A DNA stretch of 64,000 nucleotides, from positions 2,170,001-2,234,000 of the forward strand of contig JAMXSV010000006.1 of the NCBI GenBank assembly GCA_027559495.1, written 5' to 3'. This stretch comes from Aurifilum marmelostoma (Eukaryota; Ascomycota; Sordariomycetes; Diaporthales; Cryphonectriaceae). Shown one piece after another: positions 33,751 to 45,724 of this stretch (positions are counted from its first letter, which is position 1; the number at the start of each line of letters is the position of its first letter). The translations under genes and the position numbers were made by a program. Below the pieces are notes generated by a model. The model was not told the origin of the DNA. It saw only the letters and a list, made by a program, of their open reading frames with translations, and did not search any database.

Positions 33751-36700
33751 ATGGAGCGGGATGACTTGTCACAGGTCTCCAAGGCCTCCAGGATTGCCAA
33801 GGCATTCAAGTTCATAGGTGAGGCAATCCCTAAGCTGTGGTCTCTCCCTGTTTACTTCAACAATCTGCACCCATCAGCCAGTCAAGGACCTGATCAATGC
33901 ATGGCTAATATATCCTTCAGCTACCCCGAGAGGCTCATTGCAGTCAGGCCATCACGGCGATGAGGACAGTCAATGTGGAGGTGGCACCTGTCACTCTACA
34001 CTCAATCATCTTGGACAGCGCGTTCAAGATGCTGTCGACCCTGAAGAGTTGGCCCTAGTTGACTATCACATCTTCAATTACGGCGTCAACAGTCTCAACA
34101 GCAAAGACAGCCTCTATCCTGACTCTGCCATTCAGACTGCGCCCGGCGGAGGTGCTACTGATACCCAGTCAGATGGTCCGAAGACACCAGAGACTGTAAT
34201 CAGGTCCAAGCCAAGCGAGCAATTCACACCATCTCTGGAAGATCAAAGGGACAACAGACCCGTGACTATTGCTTTGGATGAAGGTCATCTCCTGCTGCCG
34301 CACAAAGGATCTCTTAGGACTCTGTAAGTTTCATCGTTCCCAGTTCTCCGCTGCCGACTGCCGTTGCCACGCTGCTGCTTCACTGCAGATTCTGAAGCTC
34401 AACTACTGACCTGGACTGTTCGCTTACAGGAGGTCCAAGCAATCTCAGTTCTTCCGCGAGAGGGGCCATCATCGTCTGGCCGAGCTATTCGAGAAGACTG
34501 GAACAGCAAATAAGGCAACCTTCAGTGATCATTCACCTGCGCCTGAAAAGATGCCCACACCATCTGTTTCGGTACCACCGCCAACGTACTCGGCTCTGGA
34601 TTCTACTGCAAATATGGGTCTCCTGGCGTCAAACTTCCTGGACGCGTCTGCGCTGCACGGACGTTCAGCCTCTGAATCGAGTCTGGTCAATACTGTACAG
34701 TGTACGGACGATATCACCACCGCTCATGAGCCTGCTCTTGGCCCGCTTCCACCGCAGCAAACGTCTCCTGGCCAGCCTCTGCCGCATGCACCCTCTGATA
34801 CCTCAGTTCCGTTGTCGACCATCACGCAGTGTTCTCGGACGAGAAGTACAAGGCGCTATCTGGCTCACGACGAGACCAACGTGGACATGACTGATGGTTC
34901 ATCGTCTTTGGCTTCCTTGTACAAGGCCGCCCCGGAGGCTGTCACTCCTACCAAGCAGCGACTACCAACCACGACTTTACAGGAATCTACCATGGACATG
35001 ATGACGGACGACAGGTCTGGCCGCTGCAAGTCCGAGAAGTCGGTCAAAGCGAAGCGTCGATCGCTGCGCAAAAAGGTCTCCACCTTGTTTGGGGAGCAGC
35101 CTGCTTTTCGGGTCGCTGCTGATAACAACAACGCGTCCATGTCCATCTCGACCTACCGTCCCATCTCTCTCAACTCACACGAGTCCGAGACCATCTCATT
35201 CTCTGAAATATTCGATAACATCTACAGTGACTCCCACACTTCAGGCGCCGATGCTTCCAACTCGGCATGTCCTTCCCTGTCAGCAATGCCTCGAGAGGGG
35301 GGTGCTCCTGAAACTCGTGTCATTGCCTCACGCAACTCAGCTGGCGCGTCATCTCTCGTCTCAGCGCGCCCACCTTCGACGACTGCTTCGTCTCATGAAT
35401 ATCGCTCGACCATGGTCTCCCAGACCCCTTGCACCGACCCCAACGACACCAGACGAGTGTCTGCCCCCGTAGAGTCTGGGGAGACTTTTGACGTCGGCCG
35501 CTCTTCATATCCGGACAGTGGAGAGGGTGCTCTTTCCTCTGCCCAACGTCAGTCGCGCGAGGCTGCAGCCAACCGCCTGGCTTCTCGATTGGGTGTCACA
35601 GACCAACATTCTCGAGAGGCTATCCTGACAGCCTTCACGACTATTCCCGAGCCTCCTCTGGCTGACCACCCTGCACTTCGAGGCGAGGCTGTTATTGCCA
35701 CTGCCAATTCCAGCCAGGACGAGAGTTCTGTCTTCACCCTCCATGTCCGCCGTCAGCGACCTACCCAGGTAGCGGTTGCCACTCGGCGCGCATCCCGTTC
35801 GACCACGGCGTCTGCTGATCTTCCAGCCGGCTCCATGTCCCGACATCTAGTGACGGCAGTTCCTGGTGCGACCAAGGCCAATATGATAGATGGCGACATA
35901 GATCCTGAACCTGCCTTTGATCGCACTGTCGACCTGATCTGGTATCGATACGCCAGACAGACGGGAGAGCATGTTCGTACGGGCATTGTCCCATACCCCC
36001 CCGACGTCTTTCACTACGTCCGCACCGTTTATCTGGTCCAACACTCTCGTGGACGGCATACGACTAGATTCAACGGGTTGAAGCGTTTCCGATACTTTGA
36101 CCTTCCTCCAAAGATCCGCTTCAAAATCTTGGACATGCTTCTCGAGGACCATCTTCCTGGCAAATCTGTCCTGCTTAATACCAAGTCCCAGGCCTCACCT
36201 GCCTGGCCTCAAGACTCATTCGCCTCTCTTTGGGAAGTTCTAGGACCCCTGCAGAGTTACGTCTGGGCCTGCCCTCACCTGCGGGCAGACATCATGGCCG
36301 CCGTGTTCATAAAGCAGCCCTTTCACGTCATATTCAGTCCGTATGTGAAGCCCATGACCCAGCCACTCCCAACCAAGTGGCTGTTTCAGCATGTTCAGTT
36401 CATGCAGGATGTCCGTGTCGAGCTGGACATGACCAAACTCGGGTTTGGCCTGGAATGGGAGGCAAGAGGCTTGGGCCTCCAGCTTTCGTCCATCAACCAT
36501 CTTGTGCAGGTTTTCGTAGAAAGGATGCTCACGCGCTGTCCACGGCGCAACCCTATCGGTTCGCTCACGATTCATTGCCGTCGATACTTCGGCTACCGCC
36601 AGGGTGGCGAAATCCCTCTAGCTGGCGACAAACAGCAGCTGGGATGGGAGCCCGTCAGCCTCCCACCATCGGCCAACAATCCGTACTCGGGTCACCGGCG

Positions 36701-37643
36701 TCATCACAGATTCGCACCCAACCGCGTGCCGTTTGTGCAGGAGGGACATATGGCCATTGCTGACCCTTTTGTGCGGCTTGTTGGCCGTGTCTGGTCGGTC
36801 CGCATGGTGGGTCTGAGCGAGAACTGGGTCCGTGACAGCCATCACAAGTTCTGGCCTCAGGCTGAATACGATGCCATACCATGCATGAACAGGAAAAACC
36901 ACATCGACCGGTACACGCCCTCGCGTCATGCCTATGCTGCCCCTGGCTATGCAGTATACATGGACTACGGCCTTCGGAGCGGCATTCACCGGTTTCCCCC
37001 GCTGCCTGATAGCAAGGAGATGGTCTGCACCGAGTACGACATGCAGAAAGATGCATTCGTCGAGATCGGTTCTGGAAACGTCCTGACCGTAGTCGAGAAC
37101 GGAGTCGAGGTCATTGCCCGCGCCAGCCGTCCGCCTGTCCCCAGGTCCGATCTCCCGTTTGCTGGCGGTCCTCCCGTTCCCTTGGACTCGTTCAACGATG
37201 CCTTCAATGTACGCCCGTCTAGAATCCCCGGTCCTGCTAGCGGTTCCACCAGCCCGGCTATGAAGGCCATGAGGAATGCATCAACTCCCGGCAAGGCACT
37301 CAAGCTGTTGGGTCTGCAGCGTGTAAGCAGCGGCGCCGCCTCAGTGGCCCGCAACAGTGATACTAGTGGTCGTTCACCCGTTGATAGAGAAATCAGCGAG
37401 GACGAGAGCCCGGTGACCCCCACCAATCCTCAAGCCTCTCGCATTACAGCAGGTCGATTCCCTCAGGCCCAACAAGGCTCTCGAGTCGGCACTGACGAGA
37501 GTGACCAAATGATGCCGAGAGGGTCGGTGTCTGAGCACGGGGCCCAGTCGAATGCTCCCAGCACTTCTAGTTCCCGGAAGCTGTCCACCAAGAAGTCCTT
37601 TCTTAGCCTGATGGGTAGTGGCCGCCGCAAGCCCACCGTGTGA
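33751..37643 (+). CDS. Large fungal protein with F-box-like helix and disordered flanks
   Basis: The proposed three exons (33751-33817, 33921-34323, 34430-37643) join in phase to 1227 residues. Introns are GTGAGG..CAG and GTAAGT..CAG, the second with a CTGAC branch site. The first 700 residues are polar, rich in Ser, Thr and Pro and probably disordered, with a basic patch (KSVKAKRRSLRKKV). A folded region begins at about residue 710 with YFDLPPKIRFKILDMLLEDHL, which resembles an F-box first helix. It continues through WEVLGPLQSYVWACPHLR, KWLFQHVQFMQDVRVELDM and TIHCRRYFGYRQ. The C-terminus is again Ser-rich and basic (SSSRKLSTKKSFLSLMGSGRRK). I do not recognise a named family; a Skp1-binding role is only suggested. 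The first exon is the least certain part. Confidence 0.65.
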
Positions 37644-38029
37644 GACGAAAGGCTCTGAGACTAGATACGTGGCCGTACGTATGGGGTTGATCGGTTGAAT
37701 CGATGCAGTGAGGAAAAAGTGTACGAATCGAAAGTCCAAGGAATAGGGCGAGTAAAGCACGGGGCGTATTGAACAGTCGCGACAATGGGAGATGAGGTGG
37801 ATGGACTCATCGATGGTATTATGTTCTAGAATGGGAGGTCCTCACTAGAAGATGTCTCATCCCCCCCCCCCCCCCTCTCTTCCATCGATGACTCCCGGGA
37901 CACCCCAAGGAGAATGAGGCGGGAGGGAAGTGTAACGAGTAACAAGGTGAACCACCACAACATGTGCGTTGTGAACAGACTTGTACTGGCTGTACTTAGT
38001 GACCTAAGATAACCACAGATACTACAAAC
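37644..38029. other. Short convergent intergenic with C15 tract
   Basis: About 390 bp between two 3' ends. A C15 run (37861-37875) is the only notable element. Confidence 0.55.
37861..37875. repeat. C15 tract
   Basis: Uninterrupted C15 between two convergent genes. Confidence 0.9.
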
Positions 38030-39762
38030 CTAAGACGTACAGTTCCATCTGTCTGCGCTGTTCATGTCTCCAGAACCTTGATACACAGCTCTCTGAGGCC
38101 ATGGACACAAGGGACGCTGCCTCAGCACACCAGAGGTGGGATCCGTCGAGGTGTTCCAAGTCGTCGCGATGATCTGCTCCGGGGCCGTACCGTTCTCCAC
38201 CCATTCCATCAAAGCCATAAGGGCGTCATGCTGGGCGTCCTCGAATCCAGGCGTCGAGTAGATGTCGGTGCCCAAAACAGCGGGTCCGTTAGGCTGAGCA
38301 AAATACCAAGGAGCATCCACGGCCGTGCCGGTGACGTGTTGCATCCCAGGTACCATAAACAGCCTAAACCAGCTGTCCAGCTGGTCGTACCCCCCATGGC
38401 ATTTGCGACGTTGCTGTAGAAGACAGTAGAGCTTCTAGTAGCGATCAGACCGTCAGATAGGCCGTGGAACATGAAGCTGTGGTGAGCAGATTCGGTTGGT
38501 TAATTAGTCCTCCTGTCTCCTGTGCTTTGAATAACATCTTCTCAAAACAGCAAGATTACTCACATCTTGGCGCCTTTCTGCATGACGGCGGCCATTGCCT
38601 CGTAGTGGTCTGCAGTACAATTCCCAGGATCCACGGCATCGGCTTCCCAGAGCAGACTGTCAGTGTACTCTGTCCAGTCCCAAGTTGGGTCACCTAGGAG
38701 AAAATCCGCAACGTAGTTGTCTCCAAGTGTGTTTGGTGTGTCACCTCCCAGAAGGACGGACCATTGCGACTCGGAGCCAAGCTCCAGGCCGGGGAAGGCG
38801 AAGCTGCCGTCTGCGTAGTAGTCGGCGTAAATGTTCTGAAGAGTGTTGACTTGTGACTGCGTAAGGCAGGCCGACGCGTTGACCACGCTTCCAGACGATC
38901 CAACACCACAGAGCAGCGTGGTCGGGTCGAAATTACAATTGTCTGGATTGCTGACAATGCCATCGACAACACCGTCCACAGCGTCACACTGCCTGATGAC
39001 CTCGGCGCCAATCGTGCTGAAGAGGTCGCTGGAGATGTGGCGCGACGAGTTGGTGGGGAGGTTGAGGCTGCCCAGCTTCGTCGTCCAGGGCTGCAGGTGA
39101 CTAGTCCACCAGGCCGGAGCTCCAACCAGCAGACCGTCAAAGGCGTCAGGATCGTATTGTGCCTCCCGCAGGCCCTGCCTCCCACCTGTGGATGCGCCAG
39201 AGTAGTAGGACCAAGAGATGGACTGGCCATAGTAGGCCTCGGTCAGGTTCTTGCCGAGGACCGTGGAGCCGTGGATGGAGCGGTAGCCAAAGTCCATGAT
39301 CTTCTCTGGGGCGTCCAGGGCCCATGTCCCGTCGGTGGTACTGGAGTTGTGTCCAGTGTCGGTGGACACGACAGCGAAACCATAACGAACGCCAGCTCCC
39401 ATGTCCAGCCAGTTGATGCCGCCAGCGAAGCCCCCATTCCCGACTGTCAGGAACCTGCCGTTCCACACGGTCGGCAGGAAGATGCCAAAGCGGAAGCTGG
39501 AGGTCGAGGAGGTGGTCACGTTAACAGTGAGGGAGCAGGATGCGGGCAGGTTAGTGGGATCGGTCGGGTAGGGAATGTCTGCTGCGCCCTGGCCATATGT
39601 GCTCCCGTTTGCCACAGCCACAGCGGACAGAATGGTGGCATACGAAGGCAGCGCATCCTGAAAGGATTCGAGCGAGCACGACGGGAGGGAGGTCGTCGAA
39701 GCCAGGCCTTGAACGAGGATCGTGAAGAATGCGACGAGAGATGATGCCCCTAATGTCATCAT
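38030..39762 (-). CDS. Secreted tannase/feruloyl esterase family protein with a frame break
   Basis: Two exons (39762-38564, 38476-38030; intron 38477-38563, GTGAGT..CACAG) encode about 548 residues. A signal peptide (residues 1-22, ending GLAS) predicts secretion. The tannase fold is clear: WNGRFLTVGNGGFAGGINW, a DTGHNSS motif, FGYRSIHGSTVLGK, then the nucleophile region YYSGASTGGRQGL with Ser, and FMFHGLSDGLI with the Asp. FMVPGMQHVTG carries the His, and the end is VLRQRPLCPWPQRAVY. Most family members have Cys before the Ser and after the His (CS-D-HC, a disulfide); here both are replaced, by Ala and Val. The frame breaks after NAMGG at a G6 run (plus strand C6, 38390-38395); one added G restores it. 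Likely substrates are esters of plant phenolic acids, but specificity is unknown. Confidence 0.85.
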
Positions 39763-40994
39763 GATGATGCTGATGTCGTCGTCGGTCGACGAAAGGGGAG
39801 GAAGAGATGAATAAAAACCCTCAGACCCTCATTTTCTCGTCTCTGCCATCTTCTCATTCTTACGTAGCAGTACCCGGCAATATGTATATACCTAGCCAAG
39901 AATCCAAGTACCTCGATCGGCACCACGAATATGCCAAAGCGGCGGCCCCCCGCCCCCGGGAGTCTTGCGTTACCCCATCTCCACCCTTCAACTGTGGGGG
40001 TCCTCAATGCTGGGAGGGCGAGGCGGAGGAGAAAGGAGTCCGTCCAACGACGTAGCTGGTGACGACCAAGGCTAACGAGAACAGGTACTGGGAAGGATGG
40101 TGATTAGTATAGTAGCATACCAAGTGGGAACCTGTGCCATTCACTCTACCAAGTCATGCCCGATTTATTCTTTTTCCCGGCTGAAAAGTGAAAGCTGGAT
40201 GATCTTCCGTATTCGAGTGCGTGTCATGGTTTGAATCAGGTACAGTAGGAGCTATCGTACTTAGTAGTGCTTGCTGTTATATGTCTACTATGATAAGTAC
40301 GGCAGGGGCATCACTCAGGGCCCTTAATCCTAGTTTCCCAAAATGTCCCTTCCTCCATGCCGGCGACAAGCAAGCGTCATGAATGTTGCACTGTGTGGTG
40401 GAGTACTCATGGGGACGTGAGGGGCTCATCCTGGTATCATATTTCGGTAGTTTTTGATCCCCAGACTTGCTTGGTCGTCGTCTAAAGTTCGTGTTTCTGT
40501 GGATTCTTTTTCCTGCCTTTCCCTTGCCTTCCCTCTGCCGTTGTTTTCCTTTGTCCTTCCTCCCCTGTCTTCCTGCCTGCTCAGGGCGGCTGTTATCTGT
40601 TGGAGGCAGGCACGTGCAAGAAGGAGGAAAGAGAAAGAAGGGAAGGAGAGGAGGGTAGTTCCTGCCCCTGCTCATGTTGGGCTGATTACATAAGCATCGA
40701 AAATTGGTGGTCATGTGAGACCGCGGTCGCCTGGCGCCAGACCAGACGGACATCGGACTTACTGTACAGTAGTAGATTGCCTCCGCTTTCTGCCTTCCCG
40801 TACTTATCATCACATCAGACGCGTTTCACTTCAGCCCACCAGCTCGCGGCAGCAGCGGGAACACCACGACCTACTACCTAGCTGACCAGTGTCTATGGCC
40901 AGTAGTAGTAAACACGTCGAGATATGAATTTCTTCATCACTGAGCTGAGCTGTGGTTGCTGCTGTCGTACTTCAACGGTCCGCTGTCGCACGAT
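39763..40994. other. Divergent promoter region, tannase / polymerase kappa
   Basis: This 1.2 kb holds two divergent promoters. TAGTA/GTAC-rich stretches occur near 40240-40300, 40760 and 40905. There are no coding signs. Confidence 0.5.
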
Positions 40995-43099
40995 ATGACA
41001 ATCGACGAGACGATTGCAGACCCGCTGCAAGACAGGAGCGACTCCGTATCATCAGCACAAGATGCTGATGAAGAAGTTGCTGCTGCCGATGTTCGCGATG
41101 ATACCCTAGCAGCTGCGGGACCGTCACATTCGGATCATACCACTCTAAAATATTCCTTACTCGGCCCATCTCTGACCAAGGCTGGCCAGGACTCGGTCGA
41201 CCAGTCAAAAGCAAGCACACATTCCATCATCCCATCGCATGGCTTACCACAATCCATCCTAGCGCACCTCTGTCTAAATCCTGTCCATCAACTTCAGGCT
41301 GACCAGCGGCCCGTCTTCCTCAGGTTTCCGAGATCATCTATAATGCCTCCAAGGGGTCCAAGTTCTTCAACCGCGAAGAGGAGAGGGACAAGATACTAAC
41401 TGTCAAGATCGACCGCATCCTCCGCAAGAGACGCGACCTCGAGCGGCTGGACCTCTCTCATCATCTGCGCAGAGCCGACGCCCTCATCGCCGAACTCGAG
41501 CTCTCCCGAGACCTCACGCAGCACATCGTCCACCTCGACTGCGATGCTTTCTACGCTGCCGTCGAGCAGCTCGACCGTCCCGAGCTCAAAGATCTCCCTT
41601 TTGCCGTCGGCGGCGGCGTCCTGACCACGTGCAACTACGTTGCGAGGAAATTCGGTTGTCGTTCTGGCATGGCCGGGTTTGTCGCCAAGAAGCTGTGCCC
41701 GGACCTCATCTTCATCCCTCTGAATTTCGACAAGTATACCGCAAAGGCAGCCGAGGTGCGCGAAGTCATAGCAGAGTACGACCCTCGTTTCGAGAGCGCC
41801 AGTATCGACGAAGCCTATCTCAACATCACAGAGTACTGCCGAGAGCATGCCATGCCGCCCGACGAGGCCGTGGCCCAGATGAGGAGGCAGGTCCACGCGA
41901 GGACCAGCATCACAGTGTCAGCAGGCATCGCGGCCAACGCCAAGCTGGCCAAGATCTGCTCCAACATGAACAAACCCAACGGACAGTTCCTGCTGCCCAA
42001 CGATCGGACTGCCATCATGAGCTTCATGCGGGATCTGCCGTGTCGTAAGGTGAACGGGATCGGCCGGGTCTGGGAGAGAGAGCTTGCTGCGATTGGTATC
42101 AAGACCTGTGGGGATATCTACGGCCAGAGACAGTTCCTGAACCCACTATTTGGGGACAAGGCCTACGAGTTTCTCCTGCAATGCCACTTGGGACTTGGTC
42201 GTACAAATGTTCAGCCCGCGGAAGACTACGAGAGGAAGAGTGTTGGTACCGAAAGCACGTTTGGTGATTTAGCCGACCCCAAGAAGCTGCGCGAGAAGCT
42301 GCGGTGGACAGCCGAGGAGCTGGAGAAAGACATGCGCCGGGCACAGTGCAAGGGCAGAACGTTGGTGCTCAAGGTCAAGCTGCACACATATGAAGTCTAT
42401 ACCAGGCAGACCGTGACGCCCAAGGCCATCTACCTAGCGGACGACTTATACAACTATGCCCTCCCCATCTTGGCCAAGTTGGAGCAGGAGATGCCTGGCA
42501 TGAAGCTCAGACTGATGGGCCTGCGATGCACCCACCTCGTTAGTACCAAAAAACCAGACACACGCGTCTTCTTTGGCCTGAAGCCGAGAAGTTGCGAGAC
42601 ACCTAGTGAACCTGGCAAGGTACTGCGGAGGACAGCACAAGATGACGTTGACGAGGATGGCTGGGAGAAATGGCCAGGGGAATTACTTGGTGGCTCTGAG
42701 TATGAGCCTGCGCCGGACCCATGCGCTGACGGGGAAAATACCGATCCTTTGGCAGGGCAGGAAGGCACTTCTCCGTACCGAAGGCACGGGAAAGAAATTG
42801 TGCCAAACCCCTCGCTAAGGAAAGCGTCGTCACTGGCAGAGGAAGATGAATGGTGGGACTGCCCCATCTGCAGCCGGCCCCAAGCTGCAGACGAGAAGCT
42901 CTTTAACGATCATATCGATGCTTGCCTGTCCAGGCAAGCAATTCGAGATGCCGTTCAAAAGGGTTCAGCTGATGCCCACCCCCTACCGACCCGAAGGGAT
43001 ATTTCGGAGCTCAAACAGTCCAAGCTAACATCCACGAAGAAAAGAGGACGGCCACCTACGGGCGCAGATCCAAAGCAAAAGAAAATTTGCTTTGGCTGA
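40995..43099 (+). CDS. DNA polymerase kappa (Y-family translesion polymerase)
   Basis: Two exons (40995-41210, 41324-43099) encode 663 residues. The intron has a GC donor: AAA|GCAAGC..CTCAG|GTT. Splicing joins SLLGPSLTKAGQDSVDQSK to VSEIIYNASKGSKFFNREEE, the continuous N-clasp of Pol kappa. The palm has IVHLDCDAFYAAVE (first metal-binding Asp) and ESASIDEAYLNIT (catalytic Asp-Glu). Fingers and thumb follow (VGGGVLTTCNYVARKFG; SAGIAANAKLAKICSNMNKPNGQ), then the little finger (KSVGTESTF). Near the C-terminus is one ubiquitin-binding UBZ finger, CPICSRPQAADEKLFNDHIDAC, and a basic tail with KKRGRPP. The protein bypasses bulky N2-dG lesions in the nucleus, recruited by ubiquitinated PCNA in known homologues. 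An alternative ATG lies at 40956. Confidence 0.93.
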
Positions 43100-43432
43100 C
43101 TTTCAACTCAGGGGCTGATTGCAAAAAGAGAAATGCAGGGAAGACCCTCTCATGACCAAGACATGATGTGAGATAGAAAGATATTTGCTCGTTTGAAATA
43201 TTGAAAAAAAAAAACGACAGAAAGCCTCACACCATGTTCTCGCCTCCAAGGCCGTATTCTTGCCACCATTACTGACTGCGCATCTTAGCAGAACCCCTGC
43301 AGTATTAGCAATCTCTACAATCCAGTATCTCTTCCCAGAGCTCGACACCCCGGACCAGAAGGGCCTTCAAATCCCGTCACATCAGCCGTAGTCTTACACA
43401 CGCAAACTTGTGTGCAATTACCTCAAGTCTTC
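43100..43432. other. Convergent intergenic, polymerase kappa / PLAC8
   Basis: About 330 bp between two 3' ends, with an A11 run near 43204. No other feature. Confidence 0.5.
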
Positions 43433-44316
43433 TCAAAACTTGCCCGCAGGTGGTGGCTGCATTGGCATTTGAGCGCCCGGCTGATTCATCACCTGGAGAT
43501 TGGTCAAACTTGTTAGTCTTGCCCGCGATCTATCAAGTTGCGCAAACAGCTTCGCAAATAGCCAACACTCACCACATTAGCCATTGGCCTCTTCTGCTGA
43601 TGTCTCGCCGCGCTCTCTCTCTCCTGCTGGACCAAGGCACAGAAGGAGCAGCAACACTTTTTACCGCAAATCTACAGTCAGCCAAATCCTACACTCTAGA
43701 CTATATTTCTCTGGTCCTATGTGAGAGGAATTGAAGGAGTATGAGGATTGTGCTCGGCCGTGGCAAAGCAACAACAGCGACTCACAGATGCCATGCAATC
43801 ATTGCACCCATTCCCCTTGATGGCGTACCGCTCACGAATATCTCCGCGACGGCATGTGTTATACCTATGTGAAGGTGATGAGCATATGTAAAAGGTTGCG
43901 GGTCCCCTAGGGAGAAGGACTATGATACTTACGCCCAGCCAAAGACGTGCCATCCAAGACCACCCCCCAGAGTGTGCAGCAGGCAGACCACTGCACAGTC
44001 TGCGTTGCAAGGGTTTCTCTCTAGCTGGCTACGATCCAGCTCGGGATGTTGAACCCTGTACATGGTCCTCCCCATGATGAAGCATGGGCAACAGGATCCC
44101 ATGAGGCTAATATTGAACACGTCAGACCCCGAGAAAACAAAATTGACCTCTGCGAGCTTGAAGGGTAAACCGTGATAGGGCGATCTCTACACCTCGTCCC
44201 CTGAGATCATCACATGATCATCTGGTGCAAGACACTTACCACAGGACACAACCGCTGCCCTCTTCATAGCTGCCACAGCAGCCACACAGGCTCTTTGACC
44301 ATGACTCTGAAGACAT
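43433..44316 (-). CDS. PLAC8 (Cys-rich) family membrane protein
   Basis: Five short exons (44316-44240, 44106-43933, 43864-43786, 43671-43573, 43492-43433) join in phase to 162 residues. Donors are GTAAGT, GTAAGT, GTGAGT and GTGAGT. The product has the PLAC8 layout: a short N-terminus with WSKSLCGCCGS, then CLMGSCCPCFIMGRTMYR, NADCAVVCLLHTLGGGLGW, CRRGDIRERYAIKGNGCNDCMAS, CCCSFCALVQQERE, and a Pro/Gln/Met-rich tail ending PPPAGKF. The cysteine clusters and hydrophobic centre are typical. Plant and fungal relatives are linked to cadmium resistance or calcium and cell-size control. Membrane location is expected; the exact role is unknown. No single frame covers more than a third of the gene, so simple frame scanning would miss it. 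Confidence 0.87.
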
Positions 44317-44626
44317 TCTGGCTTGACTTGAGAATCACCACCAGTTATCGGCACCTGGCAGATCAGAGCAGTGGGTTTTGGCGCGACGAATTCTGACTTG
44401 GACGTCCGTCCGTCCGTAGGTGAGTTTATGGGGACGAGAAATGAAAATGGACCAAGCTTCTTACGAGCTTACATGGCCACGACCGCCGGGAAGACGGCAT
44501 ATTTAAAAGTGTACGCAGCGCACGGTCGGGCTGTTGTGGTTCAATCTGAGAGAAGGGACCTCTCAGCTTCGCCTAGAGGAGCCTATAGCTGCACGGCGCT
44601 TTGTTGGCTTGGGGAAACCAACCCGC

Positions 44627-44638
44627 GGGGGGGGGGGG
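44627..44638. repeat. G12 tract
   Basis: Uninterrupted G12 in the PLAC8 5' flank. Confidence 0.9.
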
Positions 44639-45307
44639 CGCAAGTACTCTCAGCTGCGGCCGCTGGAAGTGAATGTCAGCTTACGCCCTCGTTATATCAC
44701 AATCCGCCTGGATCAGCCAGCCCCTCCCCATCCCCTGTCGTGGGACCAACGAAGGAGCGAAAAGCTCGTCCAAAAGCAATGCGGATCAGTTTCATACACG
44801 ACGCAAATTTGGCTAGAGTGTGTGTTGCCTATGCTGCCGCCTTGCGCATCGGTCTAGTTCAGCCAACGAAACCGAAACCCCTTCGGGTAGAGATTTCGAC
44901 CAACATATTTTATCCTAAGGTCACCCCACCACCACAATCCTGTAGCTTAACATCACAATATGTGTGAATTCATGCCCCTGGAACTCCGGCAGGGTCTTCG
45001 CTCCCTCGACTTGCCTGGACTTTCGAACAAGGGGTTTGGCAGATACTTGGGGGAGGCTGTGGCGCTTGCTTACACGCACGAGCCGAGCTACAGCACGTGT
45101 CGTATGCGAGGTACTAAATATCCGAGATGAATTGCGCCCAGCTGTTTTGCACCCGATAGGGCGGAAGGATTCATTTGCATAGTCATCGGGAAATATGAAG
45201 ACCCTGTGCCGTATGACCGCTGAAACGCATCGTCTCAGGCAGAGCAGAGGTTCACACTAGAAGATCTCGATATGGGGCTGCGCATGTTCCAAGTTGGGTA
45301 TGTGAAC

Positions 45308-45334
45308 AAAAAAAAAAAAAAAAAAAAAAAAAAA
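45308..45334. repeat. A27 tract
   Basis: Uninterrupted A27 in gene-free DNA. It could be a slippage tract or the tail of an old retroposed sequence; I see no matching target-site duplication. Confidence 0.9.
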
Positions 45335-45724
45335 GTCACAGTCATTCGTCATTGCCAGTCAAGCCAATCAATGCTTGGGACACCCAGAGGGCTTGTATGA
45401 GCGCTGACAGACGAGATTTACCAAAATTTGCCACACTCAAAGGGCCGTGGAGCCGCATGCCCCCGAGCGTCAAGCATGTTGCCTCTCGGAATCGATGCTT
45501 TGCCGTCCACACCACATCCGCGGTAGGGGCCCGCATCATTTCGCCCCCCCGGCGCCCTCAGCTGGATACTTTTGGCACAAAGCACTGCGACTAGGCTCGT
45601 CATAGTGAGAACAGACAGACACCGACATGAGGCTGCCTGATTAAAAAGAGTCTACGCACAATCTCAAGGTCGTCGAAAATATAGCCCATGTCGCTTCATG
45701 AGGTCCAATCTGAAATTGTGGCTT

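Larger units (their letters stand above)
44317..45724. other. Intergenic between PLAC8 and Naa40 genes
   Basis: This 1.4 kb holds the PLAC8 promoter and the Naa40 3' flank. G12 (44627-44638) and A27 (45308-45334) runs are present. Open frames (44371-44967 and others) have no recognisable pattern. Confidence 0.5.

Noticed and set aside
39037..39744. 235-codon plus-strand frame
   Set aside because: Antisense shadow of the tannase-family gene.
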